64,000 nt of DNA from Pseudomonadales bacterium (GCA_024234395.1 JACKOH010000003.1:62001-126000); one strand, 5' to 3'; numbered from the stretch's first letter, positions 25,441 through 34,745 are shown. Numbers and translations are program-made. Notes: generated by a model not told the origin, from the letters alone.

Positions 25441-27104
25441 TGCGGTTGCCGCTCCCGGGCCGGCTCGCCAGCGGCCGGTTGCTGCGCAGTGCCATCCTCC
25501 CTGGCCTCGGAGCGCCCACTGGCCCATCCCTGGGTCAGGGTGATGTTATAGAAATTGACCAGCTTGTCCTTGAGCCGTTGCGAATAGGTAACGAAATTGG
25601 TCAGGGCACCGGCATCACGGCGACCGGGGTCGGCCAGCAGCGGCAACAGGTCGCGATTCACTTCGTTGATGGTCCCCTGCAGCTCCCGGATCGGTCCGCT
25701 GATGTCGGTAGTCTCGCCACTGAGCATAGAGCGGAAGATCTCGTCAAACAGGCTCAGAGTGCGGCTGGACAGTTCCCTGACCAGCATCAGAATATCGCTT
25801 TTCAGTTCGATGTAATGCTCCGACATCAGCTTCTTGGCGTTGAACAGGTCGACAATCGAGTCATGGATCTGAAACAGATAATCAAACTGGTTGATGATCT
25901 TGATCAGGTCCTTCGATTCGTTCTCGTCATCGATCACGGTAACTATTTTCGAAAAGTAGGCCAGATACTCCTTCTTGACGAAAGTAATGTACTCCAGGCG
26001 CTTTTCAGCGGCGTCATAAACGCCCCGATAGTTGGTTTCGATGCTCAGGGTAACATTGCTGTAATTTTCCTGCAGAAACAGGAACAGGTTGCGGTTTTCC
26101 TGTTCCAGTTCGTCCCGCACGTCGAGGAATCGGGTCTGGTCAGTAAAAACCGGCAGCTGCAGGCGCTGGAAGTCCATCTTGCCCTCGCCCAGCAGAGTAT
26201 CGATCAGGCGGCTGAATGGCGTGATAAAAATGACGAACACGATGCTGGTGACCACATTGAACACCAGGTGGATCGAGGCCAGTGCCACCGCCGGATCCAT
26301 GGTCAGCCTGTTCAGGCGTGATCCGAAAATCAACAGCACCGGTAAAAACATCGCTACGCCGCCGACGTTGAAAAGAAAGTGGCTCAGGGCGGTTTTTTTG
26401 GCCGCGATATCCATGTTGAACATGGCGATCAGGGCTGTTGCGGTGGTGCCTATGTTGGCACCGATAATGATGGGTACCGCGTTTTCAATGCCCAGCAGCC
26501 CCTGTTGGGTAAAAACGATCGCCAGTCCGGTGGTGACTGAGCTGGACTGAACGACGGCAGTGAACACACAACCGAAGAAGATCGCGAACAGCGGGTTCTG
26601 CGGCTGGGTCAACAGCTCGATCAGCCGGGCATTTTCCTGCAGGGGCTGCAGTGACGAAGAAATCAGATTGAGACTGAAAAACACGAAACCGAAATAGAAG
26701 ACGGCCTTGCCGAAGATGGAATAGCGGGAACGCAGCAGGGAAAGAATGAAGCCGGCGATGATAAAAAACGGTGCAAACGAGGTCAGCTTGAAAGCGACCA
26801 GCTGAGCCGTGATGGTGGTGCCGATATTGGAGCCGAAGATGATGCCTACACTGTTCTTGAAGGAGATTACTCCGGCGTTCACCAGGCTGATAGTCACTAC
26901 CGAGGTCGCGGAACTGGACTGAATGACGGCAGTCACCCCGGCCCCGATGAGGAGCCCCACCACCGGGATCCGCGTGGCGTGGGTGAGGGACTTGCGCAAC
27001 CGGTCCCCGGCGATATTCTCGATTTCCTTGGAGAAGTGATCGAGTCCGAAAATGAACAGGATGACCGCCGACAGGCCGGCAATTGCGATGCTGAGCGTTC
27101 CCAT
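25437..27104 (-). CDS. Na/Pi cotransporter family protein (NptA-type with PhoU-like domain)
   Basis: 555 residues. The two inverted repeat halves each carry the QSSS signature: QSSSATS at 62-68 and QSSSVTT at 186-192, which bind phosphate and sodium in SLC34-like carriers. Membrane segments occupy residues 1-310. The C-terminal 330-520 is a helical PhoU-like domain (IETNYRGVYDAAEKRLEYIT, DQFDYLFQIHD-type pattern). It imports or extrudes phosphate across the inner membrane with sodium. It is the first gene of a two-gene operon with 24922-25440. Confidence 0.9.
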   Translation of the reverse strand: MGTLSIAIAGLSAVILFIFGLDHFSKEIENIAGDRLRKSLTHATRIPVVGLLIGAGVTAVIQSSSATSVVTISLVNAGVISFKNSVGIIFGSNIGTTITAQLVAFKLTSFAPFFIIAGFILSLLRSRYSIFGKAVFYFGFVFFSLNLISSSLQPLQENARLIELLTQPQNPLFAIFFGCVFTAVVQSSSVTTGLAIVFTQQGLLGIENAVPIIIGANIGTTATALIAMFNMDIAAKKTALSHFLFNVGGVAMFLPVLLIFGSRLNRLTMDPAVALASIHLVFNVVTSIVFVIFITPFSRLIDTLLGEGKMDFQRLQLPVFTDQTRFLDVRDELEQENRNLFLFLQENYSNVTLSIETNYRGVYDAAEKRLEYITFVKKEYLAYFSKIVTVIDDENESKDLIKIINQFDYLFQIHDSIVDLFNAKKLMSEHYIELKSDILMLVRELSSRTLSLFDEIFRSMLSGETTDISGPIRELQGTINEVNRDLLPLLADPGRRDAGALTNFVTYSQRLKDKLVNFYNITLTQGWASGRSEAREDGTAQQPAAGEPARERQPQ

Positions 27105-27406
27105 TCAGATGACCCGAATTGACTGGAGCTGGACGGGCGAATCGGCCATTACCGTTCGACCACTTCGTTATGGCGGGAATGATCCTCCATCGCTTCAGCC
27201 GGTGCAATATTTGCTCTGTGGCAGGTAAGGAAAGTTTCCGCCGGCGCCAGCTGACCGGCGTTGATCGCTGTTATGCGCCAGGTGGGCGGGCAACAGCGGT
27301 CATCGACTGGAAAAGCATCCGGCAGCCTCTTTAATTTCCCGATTTCGGGCCCATAATTAACCCCGTAACCGGGCCAATCCGACGCCCGATCCTGCAGGAG
27401 TTATCG
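27105..27406. promoter_or_regulatory. Divergent promoter region for Na/Pi cotransporter and htpX
   Basis: About 300 bp between divergent genes. Upstream of htpX, CTTTAA and CCCATAAT separated by 15 bp (about 27330-27356) resemble a weak heat-shock sigma-32 promoter; htpX is a sigma-32 gene in Escherichia coli. The match is partial. GCAGGAG before the htpX ATG is a good ribosome binding site. Confidence 0.35.
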
Positions 27407-28258
27407 ATGAAGCGAATCTTCTTGTTTGTCGCCACCAACCTGGCGGTCCTGATGGTGCTGGGCATTGTCCTCAGCATCCTGATGCCGGCCCTGGGCCTGG
27501 ATCAAAGCAGCTACAGCGGGCTGCTGGTGATCTGTGCTGTGTTTGGTATGGGCGGTTCGTTTATTTCCCTGCTGATGTCCAAGTTCATTGCCAAGCGCAG
27601 TGTTGGCGCCTATGTCATTGAACAACCACGCAACCGCGATGAGTCCTGGCTGCTGGAGACAGTGCAGCGCCAGGCAGCAAAAGCCGGCATCGGCATGCCC
27701 GAGGTAGCCATCTACGATTCCCCGGAAATCAACGCCTTCGCGACCGGCGCCAATCGCAACGCGGCTCTGGTTGCGGTCAGTAGCGGGCTGCTCCGCAATA
27801 TGACCGCCGACGAGGCCGAGGCGGTGCTGGGTCATGAAATCAGCCATGTCGCCAATGGTGACATGGTCACCCTGACCCTGATCCAGGGCGTACTCAACAC
27901 CTTTGTTTATTTCTTCGCCCGGGTGGTTGCCAATGTGCTCAATCGGGGCAGTGACAGCGCCATGGCCTACTTCATGACCGTGATGGCCTTTCAGGCGGTA
28001 TTTGGAGTGCTGGCAAGTATCATCGTCATGTGGTTTTCCCGTTACCGCGAGTTCAGGGCCGACAGCGGTGGCGCCCAGCTGGCGGGCCGGGAGAAAATGA
28101 TTTCCGCCCTGGAACGGCTGCGCAGCAACCAGATGGAAAGCCAGCTGCAGGGTCAACTGGTGGCATTTGGCATTCGCGGTAAACACGCCTTCGCCGAGCT
28201 GTTCATGAGCCATCCGCCACTGGAAAAACGTATCGCCGCTCTCAAATCCGGCGCCTGA
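27407..28258 (+). CDS. htpX: Membrane zinc metalloprotease HtpX
   Basis: 283 residues with four hydrophobic segments: two N-terminal (IFLFVATNLAVLMVLGIVLS; LLVICAVFGMGGSFISLLMS) and two after the active site. The M48 motif HEISH lies at 143-147 and the third zinc ligand Glu is in YREFRADSGGA. The length matches the family. HtpX degrades damaged inner-membrane proteins together with FtsH, with its catalytic site facing the cytoplasm. The start has a clear ribosome binding site. It is a single gene. Its neighbours (phosphate carrier, dynamin, lipid module) all concern the envelope. Confidence 0.97.
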   Translation: MKRIFLFVATNLAVLMVLGIVLSILMPALGLDQSSYSGLLVICAVFGMGGSFISLLMSKFIAKRSVGAYVIEQPRNRDESWLLETVQRQAAKAGIGMPEVAIYDSPEINAFATGANRNAALVAVSSGLLRNMTADEAEAVLGHEISHVANGDMVTLTLIQGVLNTFVYFFARVVANVLNRGSDSAMAYFMTVMAFQAVFGVLASIIVMWFSRYREFRADSGGAQLAGREKMISALERLRSNQMESQLQGQLVAFGIRGKHAFAELFMSHPPLEKRIAALKSGA

Positions 28259-28482
28259 GCGGAATTGCCGGGACCGGAGTCCAGCCCATCTTGTCGGCAT
28301 TGGCTTCGGTTCCGGCCCGGCCTTGCACTTTAGCGCCGACAATCAGCCAGGCTTGACCTGGCTCAAGAAGCGGTGCGCGGTATAAGCTGTATAAATGGCA
28401 GGTCCGCACCGGACCTTATCCGGCAGCGGATGTTCTGGCAAGATGGAGATTCTGCCAGACCAGATGACAACAGGGCTCAGCC

Positions 28483-29349
28483 GTGACCACCACCCGCATA
28501 CTGCAAATTTCCGACCTGCATTTCGGCCCGCCATTCGTGCCCCAGGTGGCAGAAGCCCTGCTGCAGACCATTCCTGACCTGGCTCCTGATGCCATCGTGG
28601 TCAGCGGCGACCTGACCCAGCGTGCCAAACGTCACCAGTTCGAGGAAGCGCGAGCGTTCTTCGCCCGCCTGGCGCCGATTCCGCTGCTGGTGATTCCCGG
28701 CAATCACGACGTACCGCTGTATCGGATCTATGAACGCCTGGTCAATCCCCACGGCCTGTACCGGGAGATCATCTGTGACGATCTGAACCCGGTGCTGGAA
28801 GTCGGCAACGTGGTACTTGTCGGCCTCGATTCCACGGCACCGCGGCGCAGCATCTCCAACGGCAGGATCTACAAGGATCAGTTGCAACACGTGCAGAAAA
28901 CCCTGGAGAACGTCCCCGCAGACAAGGTTCGCATCGTGGTCGCCCATCACCATTTCGCACCGGGTCACGATCGGGTCATCGATATCGGTATGCCGAAAAC
29001 CCGGCGCGCTATCGAGTGCTTTGTGGATCACCGGGTTGAAATGATCCTGGGTGGTCATCTGCACCGCGCCTATATCGGTAACTCATTGGATTTTTTCCCC
29101 GGTCATCACCGCGACCGCGGGGTCGTCATCGTGCAGTGCGGGACTACCACCTCGAGTCGGGGCAAGGGCCGGGAACGGGACGAGAACTCCTTCAACCTGA
29201 TCGAGACCGGGCCGGACACGCTGACTGTGATTCATTACCTCTACCTGGAAAGTACCGGAAAATTTGCCGCCCTGAGCAAGCATATATTTCCCCGCCATGG
29301 TCATCCTTTTAATACCGGCGCAGCAGGCTCGGGAGCAGTTGCTTCATGA
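28483..29349 (+). CDS. Calcineurin-like metallophosphoesterase
   Basis: 288 residues from a GTG. The five blocks of binuclear metallophosphoesterases are visible: ISDLHF (Asp11-x-His13), VVSGDLTQ (Gly-Asp at 42-43), PGNHD (73-76), VAHHHF and GGHLHR. No signal peptide, so the active site is cytoplasmic. Its stop overlaps the next start by 4 nt, placing it first in a four-gene coupled operon with TVP38, CdsA and a CDP-alcohol phosphatidyltransferase. This suggests a lipid- or nucleotide-pyrophosphate substrate, perhaps a CDP-lipid or phosphatidyl-headgroup phosphate. LpxH and CpdA belong to the same superfamily, but neither is specifically indicated. Confidence 0.85.
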   Translation: MTTTRILQISDLHFGPPFVPQVAEALLQTIPDLAPDAIVVSGDLTQRAKRHQFEEARAFFARLAPIPLLVIPGNHDVPLYRIYERLVNPHGLYREIICDDLNPVLEVGNVVLVGLDSTAPRRSISNGRIYKDQLQHVQKTLENVPADKVRIVVAHHHFAPGHDRVIDIGMPKTRRAIECFVDHRVEMILGGHLHRAYIGNSLDFFPGHHRDRGVVIVQCGTTTSSRGKGRERDENSFNLIETGPDTLTVIHYLYLESTGKFAALSKHIFPRHGHPFNTGAAGSGAVAS

Positions 29350-30101
29350 AGCAGGTGCCGGCCAGACGTAACTTGCGTAAACCGCTGGTCCTGCTGGTCT
29401 CGGTCGCACTCCTGTTGACTCTCGCGTGGTATGTCAATAATTACGCCTCGCTGGATGTCCTTATCGAGCAGGAGCAGGTGGTCCGCGATGCCATCGCCAG
29501 CCACCCTGTAGAGTCTTTCTGTATCGGATTCGGTATTTACCTGGTGCTGTCCCTGGTGCCCGGAACCGGGGGCAAGGGCGTCATTTATGGCTGGCTGTTC
29601 GGCTTCTGGCAGGCGGTTACAATCGTCAGCGTGGGGCTTACCATTGTCGCTATGCTGATTTTCACCCTCAGCCGCTACCTGTTTCAGGAAGCGATCGAAC
29701 GGCGCTACACACGCTTTCTGGAACTGATGAACCGGCATCTGGAAAAGGAAGGTGCCTTTTATCTGCTGACGCTGCGCATGGCCCATGCCCCTTATTCCAT
29801 CGTCAATCCGGTCAGCGGCGCCAGCCGCGTAAAAAGCTGGACCTTTTTCTGGACCACTGCCGTCGGTCTGTTACCGGCCAACATGATCTGGGTCTATGTG
29901 GGGCTGCGCCTGCCATCACTGGAAGAACTGGCCGCCACCGGTCCTGACGCGTTTATCGATCTGCCGCTGATTGTCTCCCTGGTGGTTTGCGCGCTGCTGC
30001 CACTTGCTGTCCGGCTGCTGATCGCCCGATTCGGCATTCCGACAGGCACTGACACTGTTTCAGCCACCACGATCAGGAACAACTCCAAGGAGGCTCCATG
30101 A
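29346..30101 (+). CDS. TVP38/TMEM64 (VTT-domain) membrane protein
   Basis: 251 residues with about five or six membrane segments. An N-terminal anchor (PLVLLVSVALLLTLAWYV) precedes the VTT domain: FGIYLVLSLVPGTGGKGVIY, GWLFGFWQAVTIVSVGLTIV, a conserved helical linker with Arg (RYLFQEAIERRYTRFLE) and the re-entrant type region RMAHAPYSIVNPVSGASRV. VTT/DedA proteins act as lipid scramblases or flippases. It overlaps both neighbours by 4 nt (ATGA), linking it to the CDP-lipid enzymes. The family motif F-x-x-R appears here as LLTLRMAHAPY. Confidence 0.85.
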   Translation: MKQVPARRNLRKPLVLLVSVALLLTLAWYVNNYASLDVLIEQEQVVRDAIASHPVESFCIGFGIYLVLSLVPGTGGKGVIYGWLFGFWQAVTIVSVGLTIVAMLIFTLSRYLFQEAIERRYTRFLELMNRHLEKEGAFYLLTLRMAHAPYSIVNPVSGASRVKSWTFFWTTAVGLLPANMIWVYVGLRLPSLEELAATGPDAFIDLPLIVSLVVCALLPLAVRLLIARFGIPTGTDTVSATTIRNNSKEAP

Positions 30102-31090
30102 TTACCGCTCCCGACCCGGCCCTGATCCGGGCCATCGCCGTACTGCTTGGCAGCCTGGTGATCGGCTCAATCGTCCGCTTTATCGCGCTGCGCAAGTCCG
30201 ACCCGGACACCCGTAAAAAACGCTTCGCGAGCCTGAGAACCTGGTGGATGCTGGCTATTCTGATAAGTCTCGGACTGCTGGGCGGCAGATTGGGAATCAG
30301 CGTCCTGCTCGGTATTGCCAGTTGCATCGGCTGGTACGAGCTCACCAGAATGTTTGGACCCAGGGCTCAGGACCGGGTCGCGATCAAAGCTGGTTATGTA
30401 ATTATCGTTCTTAATTACCTGGTCGTAGCGAGCGGATCGCTGTCACTGTTCCCCGGTTTTCTCCCCGTTCTGTCGTTGTTTGTAATTTCCATATCACTGC
30501 TGGCGAGGGGGGAGCCGGCGGGTTACATTCGCTCGGCAGGCGCCTTGCTCTGGGGGTTGCTGTTCCTTGGCTACGGCGTCTCCCATGCCGCTCTGTTGAT
30601 GGTCCTCCCGGTCACTGCCAACGGTCCGATGGGACCGGCCGGCTGGTTTCTGTTCATCGTGATTCTGACTGAAACCGATGATATCTTTCAGGCAATTACC
30701 GGCAGACTGCTCGGCGCCCACAAGCGGCATCGGATTGCCCCGGTCATCTCCCCCAACAAAACCTGGGAAGGCTTTTTCGGCGGCATGCTGGTAATCGTCA
30801 TACTGGCCCCACTGCTGGCACCCTGGTTGACCACGCTGGGCCAGCAGCCAGGCCCGCTGGCACTGCCTGGTCCTCTGCAACCATTGGTAGCGCCAATACT
30901 GATTGCCGTCCTGGTTTCCATCGCCGGATTTTTCGGCGACATCAACATGAGCGCCATCAAGCGGGATTCGGGAGTCAAGGACAGCAGCAGGCTGTTGCCG
31001 GGCATGGGCGGGGTAATTGACCGCATTGACAGTCTCACCATGACGGCTCCCATGTACGTGATGTTCCTGACCTGGTGGGCCGCTGCATGA
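30098..31090 (+). CDS. Phosphatidate cytidylyltransferase (CDP-diacylglycerol synthase), CdsA family
   Basis: 330 residues with about eight membrane segments. The CdsA signature lies near the C-terminus: SAIKRDSGVKDSSRLLPGMG followed by GVIDRIDSL (Asp-Arg-x-Asp-Ser metal site), preceded by ISPNKTWEGFFGG. It makes CDP-diacylglycerol from phosphatidate and CTP at the inner membrane. Bacteria usually have another housekeeping cdsA near bamA, so this copy in a lipid operon may be a specialised second enzyme; that gene is not in this window. The overlap with the next gene is ATGA. Confidence 0.92.
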   Translation: MITAPDPALIRAIAVLLGSLVIGSIVRFIALRKSDPDTRKKRFASLRTWWMLAILISLGLLGGRLGISVLLGIASCIGWYELTRMFGPRAQDRVAIKAGYVIIVLNYLVVASGSLSLFPGFLPVLSLFVISISLLARGEPAGYIRSAGALLWGLLFLGYGVSHAALLMVLPVTANGPMGPAGWFLFIVILTETDDIFQAITGRLLGAHKRHRIAPVISPNKTWEGFFGGMLVIVILAPLLAPWLTTLGQQPGPLALPGPLQPLVAPILIAVLVSIAGFFGDINMSAIKRDSGVKDSSRLLPGMGGVIDRIDSLTMTAPMYVMFLTWWAAA

Positions 31091-31707
31091 ACCCCCTGCC
31101 CGACCCGGAAGAACAGGCCGTTGCGCCGCCAATCCGCGATCGCTACCTGACCATACCCAACCTGCTCTGCCTGGTGCGCCTGCTGGGCTCTCCGGGCCTG
31201 ATCCCGATTGCCCTGCAAGGCCGCAACGAGCTGTTTCTGTGGGTTTTCCTGTTCCTCGCAGCGACCGACTGGGTGGATGGCAAACTGGCAATCCTGCTGG
31301 ATCAGCGCTCGGTATTCGGTGCCCGCCTGGACAGCTGGGCGGACGCCACGCTCTATGCCGCACTGGCATTGGGTGTGATCATACTTTACGGCAGCACCTT
31401 GAATGCCGAGCTGCCCTGGATTGCCATGGCCATTGCCAGCTATGGAGTCTCGACGCTGGCCGGGTTCTGGAAATATAAGCGCTGGCCCAGCTACCACACC
31501 CGCGCGGCCAAGACCTCCTGGCTGTTGACCGGCGTGGCGGTAGTGGCATTGTTCAGCGACTGGTCCATCCTGCCGCTGCGGATTGCCGCGACAGCGGTAA
31601 TCCTGACCAACCTGGAGGCATTGCTGATCACGCTGATCTCACCCCGCTGGCGAAGCGACGTCACGTCGATTTACCATGCCTGGCGTGAACTCCACAGAAC
31701 CGGGTAA
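31087..31707 (+). CDS. CDP-alcohol phosphatidyltransferase with altered signature
   Basis: 206 residues from the ATG at 31087, which overlaps the cdsA stop. Membrane segments include FLWVFLFLAATDWVDG, a stretch near LYAALALGVIILYGS and others. The motif reads DWVDGKLAILLDQRSVFGAR then LDSWADATLYA, fitting DxxDGxxA(R)x8Gx3Dx3D except that the Arg after Ala is Ile. All four metal-binding Asp are present. The enzyme would transfer a phosphoalcohol onto CDP-diacylglycerol, as in PgsA or PssA. The changed Arg, which contacts the phosphate in solved structures, may indicate a different acceptor. It is the last gene of the operon. Confidence 0.85.
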   Translation: MNPLPDPEEQAVAPPIRDRYLTIPNLLCLVRLLGSPGLIPIALQGRNELFLWVFLFLAATDWVDGKLAILLDQRSVFGARLDSWADATLYAALALGVIILYGSTLNAELPWIAMAIASYGVSTLAGFWKYKRWPSYHTRAAKTSWLLTGVAVVALFSDWSILPLRIAATAVILTNLEALLITLISPRWRSDVTSIYHAWRELHRTG

Positions 31708-31760
31708 CGCGGACGCCGACGCCACTGCAGCCACCAGTCCCACCGACGGATATTTGAGAT

Positions 31761-32600
31761 TCAGGATTCCCGCGCCAGGTAGCGTTCTATCTCACGCACC
31801 ATGGGTTTCATGAAATAGGACCCTCGTGGTGTGATATCCACCCGTACCCCCTGGCCGGCGAGCTGAGCGGCCACCACCGGACCCACCGCGGCCACCAGGG
31901 TCTGGGCCAGGCCACGCAGTAATTCCGGCTCCTGGCCGGCCGTGCGCGCCACGCTCAGCAGTCTGCCAAACTGCGGCTTGCTGGTAAAAGCGATGAGATC
32001 GATTTCCCCGGCAAGCAGCTGCCCTATCAACTGTGTCACCCGCTGTGTATCGCTTTCGGCCGCATAAACATAGGGTGCCACTGTCGAGATGCCGGCCTGG
32101 CGGGCGGTCAGATAGTCAATCAGCTGCACATTGGGGTCTTCTCCGTAGAGCTGCACTCCCACCCGCGCGTCACGAAGTTGCAACGCATCCAGGGTAGCGA
32201 TGATTCCTGCCGTAGTGGGCTGCTTACCCTGCAGATCCGGATCCAGGCCCAGTTCCTTGAGTGCCCGGCCCGGTTTGGGCCCGCGACAGACCTTGATGGT
32301 GACTGACAGCACCTGCGTAAAACCTTCCAGGCAGCCGGCGCGTCGCGCGAACCCGGCCAGGCGGCGGATTCCCTCACCGGTAAGAATAATCAGATAGTCT
32401 GGCGGGTCGGCTATGAATTCGCTCAGCCAGGATTCCACTGCCTGCCGGTCGGGGCTGTCCAGAATGGTTACCAGCGGGATACGGATCACGGTCGATCCAC
32501 GACGTTCGAACAGGGCGGCCAGAACATCCAGCTGGCGACTTTCGGGCAACGCCACTGTGGTACCTTTCAGACTCGAAGCGACCGGGATTTTTATAGGCAT
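31761..32600 (-). CDS. Uroporphyrinogen-III synthase (HemD)-like protein
   Basis: 279 residues, convergent with the lipid operon. The two-domain HemD fold is visible: VALPESRQLDVLAALFERRG, VESWLSEFIADPPDYLIILT with GEGIRRL in the first part, and IDLIAFTSKPQFGRLLSVAR with AAVGPVVAAQLAGQGVRVDI in the second. HemD closes the tetrapyrrole ring in haem biosynthesis. It is not next to hemC or hemX, and several family members are regulatory homologues in nitrate-assimilation loci; a paralogue cannot be excluded. The C-terminal tail ends KPMVREIERYLARES. Confidence 0.8.
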   Translation of the reverse strand: MPIKIPVASSLKGTTVALPESRQLDVLAALFERRGSTVIRIPLVTILDSPDRQAVESWLSEFIADPPDYLIILTGEGIRRLAGFARRAGCLEGFTQVLSVTIKVCRGPKPGRALKELGLDPDLQGKQPTTAGIIATLDALQLRDARVGVQLYGEDPNVQLIDYLTARQAGISTVAPYVYAAESDTQRVTQLIGQLLAGEIDLIAFTSKPQFGRLLSVARTAGQEPELLRGLAQTLVAAVGPVVAAQLAGQGVRVDITPRGSYFMKPMVREIERYLARES

Positions 32601-32757
32601 GACGCTGAAGTTTTTGCGGTTTTGAAGGAACAGGCGTCACTATTACAAACAGGCGAAGGCAAAGCAACTCTGGCCGCTATCCAGGGGGCAGATTGTCAAC
32701 CGCTGAACCGAATCGGTCGATTCATCGTAATTCAACAAACCCCCGCTATCTACTGAC

Positions 32758-33882
32758 ATGACCATGACCGACACCGAACTGCTTTCGCAGCGCGTGGTAT
32801 GCGCCCTGAAAACCGCGTTTATCGGCGATGCCCTGGCCATGCCGGTGCACTGGTACTACAACCCCGCCGACATTTTCCACCAGTTCCCCGACGGCATCCG
32901 GCAGTTCGAAGATGCGCCAGAACATCACCCCTCGTCAATCATGTCGCTGCATTCCACCAGCCAGGGTGGACGCCGGCAACGTGCATCCGGATCGGCCAGG
33001 GAAATTATAGGAGAGGTAATTCTCAAGGGCAGGCGACAGTTCTGGGAACAACCTGGCTGTCACTATCATCACGGTATGACAGCGGGCCAGAACACGCTCA
33101 ATGCACACTGCGCCAGGGTGCTGCTGAGAACTCTGGCGGAACAGGGCGGACAATACCATCAGGATCGGTTTCTCGATGCTTACATTGCTTTCATGACCGC
33201 TGACCCTCCCCGGCACCCCGACACCTATGCGGAGTCTTACCATCGGGGGTTTTTCGCCAACCTCGAAGCAGGTAAACCGGCTTCACGTTGCGGGGCAGTT
33301 ACCCATGATACGGCCTCGATAGGCGGACTGGTCGGCATCGTTCCGCTGGCGCTAACCGGACTGCTGCAGGGGACGTCCCGTGCCGATGTTCAGGAACGCT
33401 GTCGACAGCACCTGTTACTGACGCACCCGGACCAGGACCTGGCGCAAATCAGTGGCTATCTGGTCAGATTGCTCGATGCGCTGTTGCGCTGCCAGGATAG
33501 AGACGAGGGCCGGGACATTCTGAATCAGTGTGCTCATGACAGTGCCGGACTGGATCTGCACAAGCTGACGAAAAAGTGTCGCAGTGATCGGGAGGTAATC
33601 GGTGGACTGTTTTCCCCGGCCTGCTATATCTCCGGTTCCTGGCCGGGAGTGTTATATCTGGCGTATCGCTACCTGGGAGAGAGTGATGCCGGGCTGCTGG
33701 CCAATGCCAATCTGGGAGGCGACAACGTTCACCGGGGATTTGTGCTCGGGTCCCTGCTGGGGTTACTGGACAGCACGGCGGAGATCCGCTTTTTCCAGCA
33801 GCTGAAGGATCGTCATCAGCTGACGCGGGAGTTCGAGGCGATTCTGCCGGAAACACGAATTCCCCAGGGCAGCACTCTCTGA
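32758..33882 (+). CDS. ADP-ribosylglycohydrolase family protein
   Basis: 374 residues; the second Met at 32764 is an alternative start. The family core starts with FIGDALAMPVHWYYNPADIF (the GDALG-type loop); there are later blocks HYHHGMTAGQNTLNAHCARV, RGFFANLEAGKPASRCGAVT and a C-terminal NANLGGDNVHRGFVLGSLLG. The last Asp-Asn in GGDN corresponds to a conserved catalytic metal-binding Asp of DraG/ARH enzymes. It hydrolyses ADP-ribosyl or related glycosidic bonds with Mg. No DraT-like transferase is seen nearby, so its target is unknown. It is a single gene, divergent from the HemD-like gene. Confidence 0.85.
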   Translation: MTMTDTELLSQRVVCALKTAFIGDALAMPVHWYYNPADIFHQFPDGIRQFEDAPEHHPSSIMSLHSTSQGGRRQRASGSAREIIGEVILKGRRQFWEQPGCHYHHGMTAGQNTLNAHCARVLLRTLAEQGGQYHQDRFLDAYIAFMTADPPRHPDTYAESYHRGFFANLEAGKPASRCGAVTHDTASIGGLVGIVPLALTGLLQGTSRADVQERCRQHLLLTHPDQDLAQISGYLVRLLDALLRCQDRDEGRDILNQCAHDSAGLDLHKLTKKCRSDREVIGGLFSPACYISGSWPGVLYLAYRYLGESDAGLLANANLGGDNVHRGFVLGSLLGLLDSTAEIRFFQQLKDRHQLTREFEAILPETRIPQGSTL

Positions 33883-34001
33883 GCCGGGGTCATCCGGCCG
33901 CGACTCCGGAATCATTGCGGGACTGAGCGTGCTTCCCGGTTACGAGAGGCCACGGTCCTGAGAAAGCTGACAGAATTACCTGCAACGACTACCATGGTGA
34001 C

Positions 34002-34745
34002 ATGGATACTCTTTTCGCTCTGTTTTCGGATCCGGCCGCCTGGGCCGCACTGGCAACGCTGACCCTTATGGAGGTAGTGCTGGGGATCGACAACCTGATT
34101 TTTGTCTCGATCCTGTCCAACAAGCTGCCGGAACACCAACGGGGCCGGGCGCGGCGGATCGGCATCGCCGGGGCACTGGTGTTGCGGCTGATACTGCTGG
34201 GCACGGTGGCGGTCATCGTGCAGCTTACAGATCCTGTTTTTACTCTGTTTTCACAGGCGTTTTCCTGGCGCGACCTGATTCTGATCGCCGGGGGGCTGTT
34301 CCTGGTCTGGAAAGCCACCACGGAGATTCACGAACACGTCGATCCGTTTCCGGAGGATCAGGAAGCTGGCGGCAGCACCGTTACCACCATTGCTGCCGTG
34401 GTCGGCCAGATCCTCGTTCTTGACCTGGTATTCTCCATAGACAGTATCATCACTGCGGTAGGCATGAGTGATCAGATCCCGGTCATGGTTCTGGCCGTAG
34501 TTCTGGCTGTCTCCCTGATGCTGCTGGCCGCCGAACCGCTGGCCAATTTTATTCACGCCAACCCCACCATCGTGATGCTGGCGCTTGGCTTTCTCCTGTT
34601 GATCGGCACCACGCTGATCGCCGACGGCTTCGGTGCGCACGTTCCCAAAGGATATATCTACGCAGCCATGGCCTTCTCCGCCTTCATCGAGGGTCTTAAC
34701 ATGATGTCCAGGCGGGCCCGTCGACGTCGCCTTGGCCTGAACTGA
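34002..34745 (+). CDS. TerC/YgdQ-family integral membrane protein
   Basis: 247 residues with seven or so membrane segments. The TerC signature appears as LTLMEVVLGIDNLIFVSILS and again as QILVLDLVFSIDSIITAVGM, with an acidic pair in each half. Proteins of this family export metal ions, notably manganese or calcium, or assist membrane protein metallation. The C-terminus ends SAFIEGLNMMSRRARRRRLG, as is usual. I examined the 120 nt upstream for a yybP-ykoY manganese riboswitch and saw no convincing match. Confidence 0.92.
   Translation: MDTLFALFSDPAAWAALATLTLMEVVLGIDNLIFVSILSNKLPEHQRGRARRIGIAGALVLRLILLGTVAVIVQLTDPVFTLFSQAFSWRDLILIAGGLFLVWKATTEIHEHVDPFPEDQEAGGSTVTTIAAVVGQILVLDLVFSIDSIITAVGMSDQIPVMVLAVVLAVSLMLLAAEPLANFIHANPTIVMLALGFLLLIGTTLIADGFGAHVPKGYIYAAMAFSAFIEGLNMMSRRARRRRLGLN

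Noticed and set aside
27401..28342. Long open frame on the minus strand opposite htpX
   Set aside because: It mirrors the htpX gene, has no domain and is Gln/His-rich as expected of an antisense frame in GC-rich DNA.
33883..34001. Possible yybP-ykoY manganese riboswitch before TerC
   Set aside because: Read the leader for the conserved paired elements and junction sequence; nothing convincing was found in about 120 nt.
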